61,503 nucleotides of DNA from Bryobacteraceae bacterium. GTDB taxonomy: Bacteria > Acidobacteriota > Terriglobia > Bryobacterales > Bryobacteraceae. Under the pieces are notes generated by a model. It ran no database searches and was not told where the DNA came from. It was given only the letters and a program-made list of their open reading frames with translations. Made by a program: the position numbers and the translations under genes. The stretch is from positions 1-61,503 of the forward strand of contig JAICXK010000002.1 of assembly GCA_025980435.1 (NCBI GenBank), in the 5' to 3' direction. This document shows positions 33,351 through 43,300 of the stretch, piece after piece (the first letter of the stretch is position 1; each line of letters opens with the position of its first letter).

Positions 33351-34391
33351 TCAAAACCCTGTCGGGCGTACCCAGAAACTCTCCTGCCATGTGTCGCCGG
33401 GAGCCACAGTCTCTAACGCGGGATATTTACCTTCGTGCGCAAGATTCGCTCCATTCGTGATTGCGGCCATAGGCTCAAAGCAGATGTAGGGTTGGCGGGG
33501 CGGCGCGTAGATCACGGCAACCTGATATCGAGGCCCATACAATACTTCAATCTCCTTGGGTCCTGCCTTTACGGCAAAACGTGCGCGCCCGTCGCCCTCT
33601 CGCGCGAGATCCGTGTAGCCGTCATCAAACGTGTGATCTTTCAGGGAAACCCAATCCGGCAAGTTAACCGGCTTCAACTCGCCAGTGGCCACCAGGCGCG
33701 CATCCGTTTCCACGTGTTCGCGAGCCGGGATGTGTACGCTCGCCTCGGAACGCGGCACGTCGCCGAGCTTGAAATACGGATGAAATCCCAGCACAACCGG
33801 CATTGCCTTTGCGCTCAGATTTGTGATCTTAGTGGTCACTTCCAGAACACCGTTCGCCACGGTATAAGTCATCTCGTATTCATGAGCGAAAGGCCAGTTG
33901 GCCATCAAATCGGGATATTTCCAGAATTGCAGCCTGCTGGTCACATGCGCGGAATGTTCATCCGCTCCCACATCGATGACTTGCCAAAGGGATGATGCGG
34001 TCAACATGCCATGTATAGCGATGTCATTGGGGTCTAGACGCAGCGTACCGAGATCCGGGTTGAATCGATACTTCTTGCCATTGGCCCAAAAACCTCCTTC
34101 CGCCATCCGGTTCGCCCAGGGCGCAAGAAACGGAATCCCGTTGAGCTGCCTGGCGCCACTGTCGCGAAAAGCCGCTATATCCGAAGGAGGGAAGTAGAGG
34201 ATATCCTTACCGTGTACTTTGAATTCAAAAGCCCGGTTTCCAATTGATGGAACGATCGAGACGCTAACGTCATCCGCCGCATCCGTCAAGCGAATTACCT
34301 CGACGCCGTGATCTGTCGCTTTCTCGGCGGTATAGCTGCTCGCAGCGTAGACCGCAACAGGCAAAATGAACAGAGTTAACCAGCGCCTCAT
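33351..34391 (-). CDS. Aldose 1-epimerase (mutarotase)-like, exported
   Basis: The ~346-residue protein has a signal peptide (LFILPVAVYAASS). The galactose-mutarotase fold is marked by LNGIPFLAPWANRM, AIHGMLTASSLW (conserved His), VVLGFHPYFKL (catalytic His) and a C-terminal FEPMAAITNGAN with an acidic residue before it. It interconverts anomers of aldoses, here probably in the periplasm. ATG 34391 is preferred to a TTG at 34400. It converges with the amidoligase cluster and diverges from the flavoprotein gene. Confidence 0.87.
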   Translation of the reverse strand: MRRWLTLFILPVAVYAASSYTAEKATDHGVEVIRLTDAADDVSVSIVPSIGNRAFEFKVHGKDILYFPPSDIAAFRDSGARQLNGIPFLAPWANRMAEGGFWANGKKYRFNPDLGTLRLDPNDIAIHGMLTASSLWQVIDVGADEHSAHVTSRLQFWKYPDLMANWPFAHEYEMTYTVANGVLEVTTKITNLSAKAMPVVLGFHPYFKLGDVPRSEASVHIPAREHVETDARLVATGELKPVNLPDWVSLKDHTFDDGYTDLAREGDGRARFAVKAGPKEIEVLYGPRYQVAVIYAPPRQPYICFEPMAAITNGANLAHEGKYPALETVAPGDTWQESFWVRPTGF

Positions 34392-34452
34392 CAGATTCAA
34401 TCTATACCGGACGGTTACGGCTACTCAATTCTGATACGATCTGTGAGCGACA

Positions 34453-35793
34453 GTGACGAAACGAACGTTCCTCCAAGTGCTCTCCTCTGCGATCGCAGGC
34501 TCGTTCTTCGGGCGGCTCTCGACACTGCAAGCTCGCGAGCGCCTCACGAACTGGTCCGGAAATATCACGTACAGCACGGACCATATATCGGAAGCCTCGA
34601 ATATTGATGAGATCCGGTCTCACCTGCGCTCTGAACAGAAGTTGAAAGTGCTTGGCACGCGGCACTGCTTCAACTCCATCGCAGACAGCCGTTACAACCT
34701 GCTGTCTTTGAAACCCATGCAGGAGATGTCGCTCGACTCTGCATCCCGCACGGTTACGGCCGGCCCCGGAGTTACGTACGGACAGCTCGGCCCTTACATC
34801 GACGCGAAGGGCTTTGCGCTTCACAACCTCGCTTCCCTACCACACATATCAGTTGCGGGGGCTTGCAGCACCGCAACGCATGGATCGGGCGAAGAAAACG
34901 GGAATCTGGCGAGCGCCGTGTCAGGTTTGGAGTTGATAACCGCTGCAGGCGATCTCGTGAAACTCAGCCGCGAATCGAATCCTACGGAGTTTCAGGCCGC
35001 CGCGGTTGGGCTCGGCGCCCTGGGGGTGATCACGCGAGTAACGCTCAAGGTTCAACCCACCTATCAAGTGCGGCAGTACGTCTATCAGGATCTTCCGCTT
35101 CGCCAGATGCAAGATCACTTCGAGGAAATTCAGGCGAGCGGCTATAGCGTCAGTCTATTCACCGACTGGCGGGCGAAAAAGATCAGCGAACTCTGGATCA
35201 AGAGCCGCGTCGGAGAGGCTCGGGCGTTCTCCGCGCCTCAGGAGTTGTTCGGCGCGAAGTTGGCTCATCGGAATCTACATCCCATTGCCGGCCTATCTGC
35301 CGAGAACTGCACCGAGCAGATGGGCGTTGCCGGCCCCTGGTATGACCGCCTGCCGCATTTCCGGATGGGCTTTAGGCCAAGCGCCGGAAAGGAATTGCAG
35401 ACCGAATACCTGCTGCCGCGGCGGCACGCCGTCGAGGCGATCCTGGCGGTTGAGCGGCTACAAGATCAGGTAAGCCCGCACCTACTGATTTCAGAGATCC
35501 GCACGATCGCCGCGGACGATCTCTGGATGAGCACGGCGTATAAACGTCCGAGCGTCGCGATCCACTTCACCTGGAAACCGGACTGGCCAGCGGTGAGGAA
35601 CCTTCTTCCGGTTATCGAAAGGGAACTGTCTCCGTTCCATCCGCGGCCGCACTGGGGCAAGCTGTTTACGATGGCGCCGGCGGAACTCCGGTCGCGCTAT
35701 GAAAAGCTGGATGATTTTTTGAAGTTGGCAACCAAGTATGATCCGAAGGGCAAGTTCCGAAACGATTTTTTGAACAAGAATCTGTTCGCGTGA
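34453..35793 (+). CDS. FAD-linked alditol-oxidase-like protein
   Basis: The 446-residue protein has a signal-like N-terminus (KRTFLQVLSSAIAGSFFGRL) and a VAO-type FAD domain. Its GTRHCFN motif probably carries a covalently bound flavin on His, with GPGVTYGQLGPYID and VGLGALGVITRVTLKV following. The C-terminal domain is of the alditol/L-gulonolactone-oxidase type with HWGKLF. Relatives oxidise xylitol, sorbitol or aldonolactones with oxygen. It may work with the neighbouring mutarotase on sugars or polyols. GTG 34453 is the start used. Confidence 0.85.
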   Translation: MTKRTFLQVLSSAIAGSFFGRLSTLQARERLTNWSGNITYSTDHISEASNIDEIRSHLRSEQKLKVLGTRHCFNSIADSRYNLLSLKPMQEMSLDSASRTVTAGPGVTYGQLGPYIDAKGFALHNLASLPHISVAGACSTATHGSGEENGNLASAVSGLELITAAGDLVKLSRESNPTEFQAAAVGLGALGVITRVTLKVQPTYQVRQYVYQDLPLRQMQDHFEEIQASGYSVSLFTDWRAKKISELWIKSRVGEARAFSAPQELFGAKLAHRNLHPIAGLSAENCTEQMGVAGPWYDRLPHFRMGFRPSAGKELQTEYLLPRRHAVEAILAVERLQDQVSPHLLISEIRTIAADDLWMSTAYKRPSVAIHFTWKPDWPAVRNLLPVIERELSPFHPRPHWGKLFTMAPAELRSRYEKLDDFLKLATKYDPKGKFRNDFLNKNLFA

Positions 35794-35797
35794 GAAA

Positions 35798-36196
35798 TCA
35801 GGCCGCCCGCAATGTGTTGGAAAGGTCTTCTGCAGTCTGTTCTGGCGTATCGCGAATCAGATAGCGACGTAATCGAACATCTAACGGAAGAACGCCTGGA
35901 TCCGTACCTTTCGGCACTATCGGAACAACTCGCTTACCCATGCCTATAGCTGCACCGAGTTCAAAGAAGAGATTCGGTCTAGAGGAAGATTCTCTGTCGA
36001 GTAACGATACGAGCACATCGCTACTGCGCAGGCCAGCTTCAAGTGCATCACGCCACGACTCACCGGGCTGTACTTCAAATTCGTCAAACCAGACAGCTAC
36101 TCCACGGTCCTTGAGAGCTTTAGCAAAGGACCGTGCCCAGTCGGCGTCTGCCGCGGAATGTGAAATGAAAACTTTTCGGCTTCCCAAATCTCTCAT
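35798..36196 (-). CDS. TIR-domain protein 2
   Basis: This 132-residue protein is essentially one TIR domain: KVFISHSAADADWARSFAKAL, GVAVWFDEFEVQPGESW, SSDVLVSLLDRESSSRPNLFFELGAAIGMGKRVVPIV. Glu79 in FFELG is the expected NADase glutamate. Bacterial TIR proteins often sense phage or stress and degrade NAD or make signalling nucleotides. It begins inside the stop of another TIR gene (ATGA overlap), so the two are coupled. No other effector or sensor gene flanks them. Confidence 0.8.
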   Translation of the reverse strand: MRDLGSRKVFISHSAADADWARSFAKALKDRGVAVWFDEFEVQPGESWRDALEAGLRSSDVLVSLLDRESSSRPNLFFELGAAIGMGKRVVPIVPKGTDPGVLPLDVRLRRYLIRDTPEQTAEDLSNTLRAA

Positions 36197-36659
36197 CCTC
36201 GATTTTGTCCTATACGCTCGGTCAACTGCTCAAGGTAGACATCGATCTCATTTAATTGTAGGAGATCTCGCTTTTTCAGGAGTACTGGTATGCCTGCAGT
36301 TCGCTTGGCGTGATCCCGAGCAGTAAAGCCACGATCGGGATTCGCCGCCCCCATGCTGCTCCAATTTCAGCCCATACATACGGTCTATCAAGGGCCCATG
36401 GCGTAAGCAGAACGACAAGTTCATGCGCCCGCTCCAGGAACCTTAAGATGTCCTCCTCAAAATCAGCTCCGGCATCTACCTGAGCCTCGTCCAGAAAGGG
36501 CGTGCCGCCGCGAGCTTTGATCTCGCGAGCAATTTGTTTAGCGACCCAAGTATCCGCGCTACTGTGGCTAACGAAGATCAGTCGTTCGTTCGGAGTTGAA
36601 TTCTGCTCCACTGAAGAAGTGTACGCTGATGGCCGGGGCCGGGGCCAACTCACCTTCAT
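36193..36659 (-). pseudogene. TIR-domain protein 1, frameshifted near its end
   Basis: The first ~125 residues hold a TIR domain (LIFVSHSSADTWVAKQIAREIKARG, FLDEAQVDAG, WAEIGAAWGRRIPIVALLLG). The frame then stops at 36276. In another frame the expected end follows: IPVLLKKRDLLQLNEIDVYL, then EQLTERIGQNRG and a stop overlapping the next TIR gene. Restoring one lost base near 36290 gives 155 residues and a four-base ATGA overlap, so the intact ancestor was coupled to TIR 2. ATG 36659 is the likely start; upstream starts are possible. As written, a truncated protein with the putative NADase glutamate is still made. Confidence 0.75.
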
Positions 36660-36738
36660 AGACGCTCTCTCGCCCGCTGTAAAGTTTAATTGAGCCGTTA
36701 CCGTGTAGCACACAACCCTATCGAACGAAGGAGTCAAC

Positions 36739-38400
36739 ATGCCGACTGACCCTCGAGCGGGCCAACCCGCCGATCCTGCACAACTAGTGAACGTTCCCCG
36801 CCTGATTGCAAGTTACTACACGATTAAGCCGGACCCGGCCGAGAAGACCCAGCGGGTCGCTTTCGGAACGTCCGGGCACCGCGGGTCGTCCTTTTTAGGC
36901 AGCTTTAATGAGAGCCATATTCTGGCGATCGCCCAGGCGATCTGCGATTACCGGAAGCAGGAACACACGACCGGTCCGCTTTTCCTCGCTATGGACACGC
37001 ACGCTCTTTCTGAGTGTGCGTTCATGAGCGCGCTGGAAGTGCTTGCCGGGAATGGCATCATTACCATGATCGATCAGGACGGCGGCTACACGCCAACCCC
37101 TGCGCTCTCGCACGCCATCCTAACCTACAATCACGGCCGCACTAGCGGGTTCGCGGATGGTATCGTGATCACGCCTTCACACAACCCCCCGGAAGACGGC
37201 GGATTCAAGTACAACCCGCCCAGCGGCGGCCCCGCCGATACGAACGCTACGAAATGGATTGAGAATCATGCGAACGGCCTGCTAGGCGCCGGGTTGAAGC
37301 CAGTATTGCGCATCCCGTTCGAGCGCGCCCTGCGCGCGGATACAGCGCGCCGCTACGACTACGTATCTACATACGTTGACGACCTGGGCGCAGTGATCGA
37401 CTTCAAGGCGATCACTTCCGCGGATCTGAACCTGGCTGTCGATCCGCTCGGCGGCGCGGGTGTCGCATATTGGCCGCGCATTGCGGAGCGTTATAACCTC
37501 ACGCTGACTGTAGTGAACAAGCTGGTGGATCCCACCTTCCGCTTCATGAGTCTCGATTGGGATGGAAAGATTCGCATGGACTGTTCATCGCCCTACGCCA
37601 TGGCCGCCCTGATCGCGCTAAAAGATCGCTACGATGTGGCCTTCGCCTGCGATACCGATCATGACCGGCATGGCGTCGTGACACGCAGCGCGGGTCTTCT
37701 CAACCCGAATCACTACCTGGCTGTCGCGATCGACTATCTGTTCAACCACAGGCCGGAATGGAGACGGGATGCCACTATCGGCAAGACCCTGGTCAGCAGC
37801 AGCATCATTGATCGTGTCGCGGCCGACCTGGGCAGGCGGCTTGTTGAAGTCCCCGTCGGGTTCAAATGGTTCGTCGGCGGTTTGCTGGATGGCTCGCTTG
37901 GATTCGGTGGAGAAGAGAGCGCCGGCGCGTCGTTCCTGCGCAGAAACGGCGGCCCTTGGAGCACCGATAAAGACGGCTTAATCATGGGGCTGCTCTCGGC
38001 CGAAATCACAGCGAAACTCGGCAAAGATCCAGGTGAGCGGTACCGTGAATTAACTCGACGATTCGGAGACCCGGTATACGAACGAATTGACGCGCCCGCA
38101 TCGCCGGAAGAGAAGGCGATTCTCGCCAAACTTTCGCCTGAACAGGTTTCGGCAAGTGAACTGGCCGGCGAGCAAATTGAAGCCATGCTCACCACCGCGC
38201 CTTCGAACGGGGCGCCGATCGGCGGATTGAAAGTTGTAACAAAGAACGGCTGGTTCGCAGCCCGGCCATCGGGCACGGAGAATGTCTATAAAATCTATGC
38301 CGAGAGCTTTCTCGGCACACAGCATCTAAAGCGCATTCAGGAAGAAGCCCGAACTCTCATCTCGCGGACATTCGAGTCGGCCGGCGCGGCCAGCGTATAA
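36739..38400 (+). CDS. pgm: Phosphoglucomutase (alpha-D-glucose specific)
   Basis: The 553-residue enzyme has the expected motifs. These are [12 protein letters not shown], the catalytic-serine loop [21 protein letters not shown], the metal-binding [10 protein letters not shown], the sugar-binding [12 protein letters not shown] and the phosphate-binding loop [16 protein letters not shown]. It interconverts glucose 1- and 6-phosphate for glycogen, trehalose or cell-wall sugar synthesis. GAAGGAG lies five bases before ATG 36739. It diverges from the TIR genes, with about 80 bases between starts. Confidence 0.95.
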   Translation: MPTDPRAGQPADPAQLVNVPRLIASYYTIKPDPAEKTQRVAFGTSGHRGSSFLGSFNESHILAIAQAICDYRKQEHTTGPLFLAMDTHALSECAFMSALEVLAGNGIITMIDQDGGYTPTPALSHAILTYNHGRTSGFADGIVITPSHNPPEDGGFKYNPPSGGPADTNATKWIENHANGLLGAGLKPVLRIPFERALRADTARRYDYVSTYVDDLGAVIDFKAITSADLNLAVDPLGGAGVAYWPRIAERYNLTLTVVNKLVDPTFRFMSLDWDGKIRMDCSSPYAMAALIALKDRYDVAFACDTDHDRHGVVTRSAGLLNPNHYLAVAIDYLFNHRPEWRRDATIGKTLVSSSIIDRVAADLGRRLVEVPVGFKWFVGGLLDGSLGFGGEESAGASFLRRNGGPWSTDKDGLIMGLLSAEITAKLGKDPGERYRELTRRFGDPVYERIDAPASPEEKAILAKLSPEQVSASELAGEQIEAMLTTAPSNGAPIGGLKVVTKNGWFAARPSGTENVYKIYAESFLGTQHLKRIQEEARTLISRTFESAGAASV

Positions 38401-38428
38401 CCCGAATGATCATTGTTAAACTTCTGGT

Positions 38429-40204
38429 TTGAAGCGCAGCAGCATCACCAGGCGGACCGCGATCGGGCTCCTCGGCCTGCCGGTTATTCACGCATTCGGG
38501 CAGGGAGTGTCGTCGCGAGGAGTGAAGCCGCAGCCGCGCGGCAAACCTTCGGGCCTGCCGTTCAATGCCTGTTTCACTGATGTCGGAGCGCAGGCCGGAT
38601 TGCACGCTCCGCTAATCTACGGACCGGCCGATCACAAAACCTACATTATCGAAACCGTCGGCTGCGGGTGCGCATTCTTCGACTACGATAACGATGGCTG
38701 GCTGGATATTTTTCTGCTTTGCGGAACTCGCGAAGAGGGCGCGCCCGAAGGCGCCATGAACCGGCTCTACAAGAATAACCGCGATGGCACGTTCACGGAT
38801 GTTACGGCCAAATCGGGTTTGGGCCGGACCGGTTGGGCATCCTCTGTCGCGGTCGGCGATTTCAACAATGACGGTTTTGAAGACCTGCTGATCACTTACT
38901 ACGGGCAAAACGTCCTCTACCGCAACAACGGCGACGGCACCTTCACCGATGTAACTAAGGAAGCGGGCCTGTTGCATGAGGGTACGAAGTGGGGAGCGGG
39001 CTGCACATTTGTGGATTATGACCGCGACGGCCGCCTCGATCTGCTGATTTCCTATTACTGCATCTTCGATAAGAACCGCGTTCCGAAACCGGGCGAAAGC
39101 TCCTTTTGTAACTGGAAAGGCATCCCGGTAAATTGCGGGCCGCGCGGATTACCTCCCGGCAGCCTTGCGCTTTATCACAATAATGGCGACGGAACATTTA
39201 CCGACGTCAGCGTCAAATCAGGGATTGCGAAGGGCACTGGAAGCTACTGCATGACAACCGTAGCCGCCGATTTCGACGACGACGGCTGGCCGGATATCTA
39301 TATCGCCTGTGACTCGACCCCTAGTTTTCTGTTCAAGAACAATCATGACGGAACCTTCACCGACATCGGACTCGAGAGCGGCGTCGCCCTCAACGAAGAC
39401 GGTATGGAGCAAGCCGGCATGGGCCTGGGAATTGGCGATTACAATCTCGATGGGAAGCTGGATATTTTGAAGACCCACTTCGCCGACGATACCGCCGTGC
39501 TGTATCGAAACGATGGCAAAGGCAGCTTCGAAGATGTGACTAATTCTTCCGGGTTGGGCGTCGAAACGCGCTATATCAGTTGGGGCGCCGGCATGTTCGA
39601 CCTGGACAATGACGGCTACCCGGACCTGTTCTGGGTAACAGGGAGCGTCTACCCTGAGATTGAAAAGGTCCTTCCGAATTACCCTTTCAAGAGTCCTCGA
39701 ATTTTGTTCCGGAATCTGCGAAACGGGAAATTCGAAGAACTCCTGGATCAGGCCGGGCCCGGCGTGGCCGCTCCCCACGCCAGCCGCGGCGCGGCATTCG
39801 GCGATTTCGATAATGATGGCGATCTGGATATCCTCATCATGAATCTGAACGAGCCGCCCTCGCTGCTGCGAAACGACGTTCGCGGAAGCGATCATTCCAT
39901 CAAGGTCAAACTGATCGGGACAAAATCAAATCGGAGCGCCATTGGAGCGCGAGTCACCGCGCATTACGGCGGAAAAATACAAGTGCAGGAAGTGCTGAGC
40001 CAAGCCAGCTTCTATTCGGCAAATGATCCGCGGCTGCACTTTGGCTTGGGAGCTATCGACAAAGTCGATCTCGATGTCCGCTGGCCAAATGGCGGCACAG
40101 AGCATTTCAGCAAGGTGCCGGCGGATCGCATCGTGACGATTCGCGAAGGCACGGGGATCGTGAAGGCGGAACCGTTTCAGAAGCCTTCGAAGACAAGCGC
40201 CTAA
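38429..40204 (+). CDS. CRTAC1-like FG-GAP/VCBS protein with ASPIC/UnbV end
   Basis: The 591-residue exported protein has a signal with a twin-arginine-like SITRRTAIGLLGL. It carries a series of FG-GAP/VCBS blades of the type CAFFDYDNDGWLDIFLL, ADFDDDGWPDIYIACD and AFGDFDNDGDLDIL, each with Asp-rich calcium loops. NNRDGTFTDVT-type linkers connect them, and the last 60 residues are an ASPIC/UnbV domain (SNRSAIGARVTAHYGGK, LDVRWPNGGTEHF). It is likely a beta-propeller surface or periplasmic protein, perhaps for binding or carbohydrate contact. The start TTG 38429 is uncertain. It resembles the protein at 57778. Confidence 0.85.
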   Translation: MKRSSITRRTAIGLLGLPVIHAFGQGVSSRGVKPQPRGKPSGLPFNACFTDVGAQAGLHAPLIYGPADHKTYIIETVGCGCAFFDYDNDGWLDIFLLCGTREEGAPEGAMNRLYKNNRDGTFTDVTAKSGLGRTGWASSVAVGDFNNDGFEDLLITYYGQNVLYRNNGDGTFTDVTKEAGLLHEGTKWGAGCTFVDYDRDGRLDLLISYYCIFDKNRVPKPGESSFCNWKGIPVNCGPRGLPPGSLALYHNNGDGTFTDVSVKSGIAKGTGSYCMTTVAADFDDDGWPDIYIACDSTPSFLFKNNHDGTFTDIGLESGVALNEDGMEQAGMGLGIGDYNLDGKLDILKTHFADDTAVLYRNDGKGSFEDVTNSSGLGVETRYISWGAGMFDLDNDGYPDLFWVTGSVYPEIEKVLPNYPFKSPRILFRNLRNGKFEELLDQAGPGVAAPHASRGAAFGDFDNDGDLDILIMNLNEPPSLLRNDVRGSDHSIKVKLIGTKSNRSAIGARVTAHYGGKIQVQEVLSQASFYSANDPRLHFGLGAIDKVDLDVRWPNGGTEHFSKVPADRIVTIREGTGIVKAEPFQKPSKTSA

Positions 40205-40217
40205 GACATTTTGCTAA

Positions 40218-40246
40218 TTGAATCGTTCCCCAGCATGAGTTACTAT
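40218..40246 (+). promoter_or_regulatory. Candidate sigma-70 promoter for the TonB receptor gene
   Basis: TTGAAT (40218-40223) and TACTAT (40241-40246) lie 17 bases apart and match the -35 and -10 hexamers in 4 of 6 positions each. Transcription would start near 40253, leaving a leader of about 120 bases before the ATG at 40372. Confidence 0.45.
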
Positions 40247-40269
40247 TCTCTCAGTGTTGTTCAGGGGAC

Positions 40270-40327
40270 GGGCATTTCTATGCCCTGGTAAGTTTGCTGT
40301 GTATCTTGACCGGCTAAGGACTTAGCC
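40270..40327 (+). promoter_or_regulatory. Two hairpins in the leader of the TonB receptor gene
   Basis: GGGCAT-TTCT-ATGCCC (40270-40285) and GGCTAA-GGAC-TTAGCC (40312-40327) are perfect 6-bp stems with tetraloops in the leader. The leader continues past a CAGCCACCCCTCTACC stretch and a GGGAGG ribosome site. The structure suggests post-transcriptional control. It does not match any riboswitch I can name. Confidence 0.5.
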
Positions 40328-40371
40328 ATTGAGCCAGCCACCCCTCTACCGACCAGGGAGGTTGTATTTCA

Positions 40372-43300
40372 ATGAGAACGCGAATATTCAAACTCGCGGC
40401 TTTAGTATTATTTGCGCTGCTGGCGGCAGGGCTTTCGGTTGCACAGGAAGTTAATGCAACCCTGATTGGCACTGTCACAGATCCGACCGGGGCCGTTATA
40501 CCCAACGCAAGTGTTACGGTTCACAACAACGAAACCAATTCCGATGTGAGAACCGTGACTACCGATGGAAGCGGAAACTTCACTGTTACGAATCTTCCGG
40601 CGGGGACTTATACCGTTACTGTCAAGAGTACTGGTTTCCGAGCGTATACGGCCAACAATGTCGTACTTAACGTGGCACAGAAGCGCCCGCTGAACGTGCA
40701 GTTGCAGCCCGGCCAGGTTACCGAAAATATCACGGTTACCGAAACCACCACGCCGGTGCAAACCACTACCGCCGCTCAAATGGGAACGCTAACGGGCACG
40801 CAGGTTCGCGAGTTGCAGCTAAACAACCGGAATTTCGAGCAGCTCGTTACGCTTCAGCCCGGGGTGGTAAGCGGCCTTCCCGATGTAGTGGGTTTCGGCC
40901 TTGCCAATACCACCAGTTTATCCGTGAACGGCGCGCGAACCGGCGCCAACAACTGGACCGTCGATGGAGCCGACATTAATGACAGCGGATCGAACAGCAC
41001 GCTGCTGAATGTGCCAAGCGTTGATGCCATCCAGGAGTTCACTCTCGGCAGGAGCAACTACGACGCGCAGTACGGGCGCAGCGGCGGGGGCCAGATTCTT
41101 GTAGCCACCAAATCCGGAACCAGCCAGTTTCACGGGGGCGCCTACGAGTTCGTTCGCAACGACTATTTCAATGCGAATTCATTTTTCGGCAACCTGGTCG
41201 GCGCAAAGCAGCCGCCGCTCCGCTATAACGATTTCGGATTCACTATTGGCGGACCTTTATTTGTGCCGAAACTATACAAGAAGAATACTTCAAAGACATT
41301 CTTCTTCTGGTCCGAAGAGTGGCGCAAAACCGGCAATCCGAGCACAAATACGGCCACGGTGCCGACCGCCGAACAGCTCTCGGGAACCTTCAGCGGCCAG
41401 TTGAATCCGGCTTCCGCGCCGGCCGGCTGCATCACAAATAATGCCGCGGCGAACACATCGCAGATCAATCCATCCTGCTTTAGCCGGAACGCGAAGGTTT
41501 ACATCCAGAATGTATATTCCAAATTCCCCGGCAATGCGGCAAATGGAACCGAGTACATCAGCAACTTCGTCGCAAAGCAAAACTACCGCCAGGATTTAGT
41601 GCGGCTCGATCAAAACATCACGGACAAAGTGCATCTGTTTGGAAGGTTCATGCAAGATGTAGTCCCGACTACCGAGCCGGGGGGCTTATTCGCAGGCAGC
41701 CCGCTTCCGGGAATCTCATCGACCGCCACAAATGCTCCCGGGAAAAATGTAGTGGCGAACATGAGCTGGACCATCTCGCCGACGGTTGTCAATGAGGCAG
41801 CATTCAATTACTCCTGGGGCGCGATCAACAGCAACTTGACCGGTATCATCAATTCCCCGGCATTTCTCGGGGCGCTCAGCGGCGGCTTGCCATACAGCGA
41901 TCCCTATGGCCGCATTCCGGGCGTCACGATTTCGAACTACTCGGGCGTCGCGATTCCCAGCGCACCCTATTTCGAACGGAACATCGATAAGAACTTCTAC
42001 GACAACCTATCGAAGGTCATTGGAAATCACACCATCCGGACCGGCGTGACCGTCCAGTGGATGACCAAGACTGAGAACGGGCCGAATCCGACCAATGGAA
42101 CCTTTACATTTCGAAACGCGTTTGGGAATCCTTCGTTCGCGAACTTTCTGCTCGGGAATGCCTCGCTGTTCAGCCAATCGAGCCGCGACATCATCCCACA
42201 TCTGAATTACGAAAATATAGAAGCCTACCTGCAGGACGATTGGAAAGTCACTCCGCGCTTCACGTTGAACCTGGGGCTTCGCTACAGCTTCTTTCCCGCT
42301 CCCTCCGACAGTAATAACGTGTTGAACAACTTCGATCCGTCGGTATTTGATCCGGCATCCGCCGCCATGATTGATCCGGCTACCGGCTTGTTTGTAGCGG
42401 GCCAAGGCGTCGTCCCCGCAACCTATGTGAACGGAATCATATTCCCCGCGGGCGGAGCCTGTGCCAATGCCCAAAAGGTCGCTTCGGTCACGTGTTCGCC
42501 ATACGGTTCGATCGTCAATCCGAACTCGAACAATAATTTCGGGCCGCGGTTCGGCTTCGCCTGGGATGTAAGGGGAAACGGCAAGACCGCCATACGGGGC
42601 GGCTATGGCGTCTACTTCGATCGGACACTCAATGGAATCTGGGAACAGAATGCTTTCGGCGACCCGCCGCTGGTCCAGCAGGTGCAGATCTCAAATCCCA
42701 GTTTCGATAATCCGGCAACGGGCAGCGTGGGCACAGGACTTGGCCCGGTGAACGTGACCGCAACCGGCACTCCGGTATTCAAGGTGCCTTCCTATCAGAA
42801 TTTCAATTTCTCAGTGGAGCAGCAAGTCGCTTCGAACACCGTTTTTCAGATCGCCTATGTCGGAACCCTTGGAAGACATCTGCTCGGCGACGTGGACATA
42901 AACCAGGTACCGTTATCTCTCCGTACAGCGAATCCCGCCGTGGACGCAAATGCCATTCGTCCGTATCCGGGATACGCCGAAATTACGACCAGGGCGCCTC
43001 TGTTCAGCAGCAACTACAATTCCCTTCAGGTCTCTTTGAATCGAAGAGTATCGAACGGATTAACGCTGGGAATCTCGTATACGTGGTCGAAGAACCTGGC
43101 GAACAATCCCGCCGACCGTGGTTCGGGCATTTACAACACCTACGATTACGGACTGGACTATGGGCCGCCCTCCATCAATACTCCGCACGTTTTTGTCGCC
43201 AATTATGTTTATGATTTGCCTTTCTTCAAAGACCAGCGAGGCGTAATCGGTCACATCCTTGGAGGATGGGAGATCTCGGGTATTACGCGGCTGCAATCCG

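Noticed and set aside
35798-36659. Thoeris-type defence system
   Set aside because: Thoeris needs a ThsA effector with a SIR2 or other domain beside the TIR protein; only two TIR genes are here.
40253-40371. Named riboswitch (cobalamin or cyclic di-GMP type) before the TonB gene
   Set aside because: I looked for the B12-box and the cyclic di-GMP core and found neither; only simple hairpins are supported.
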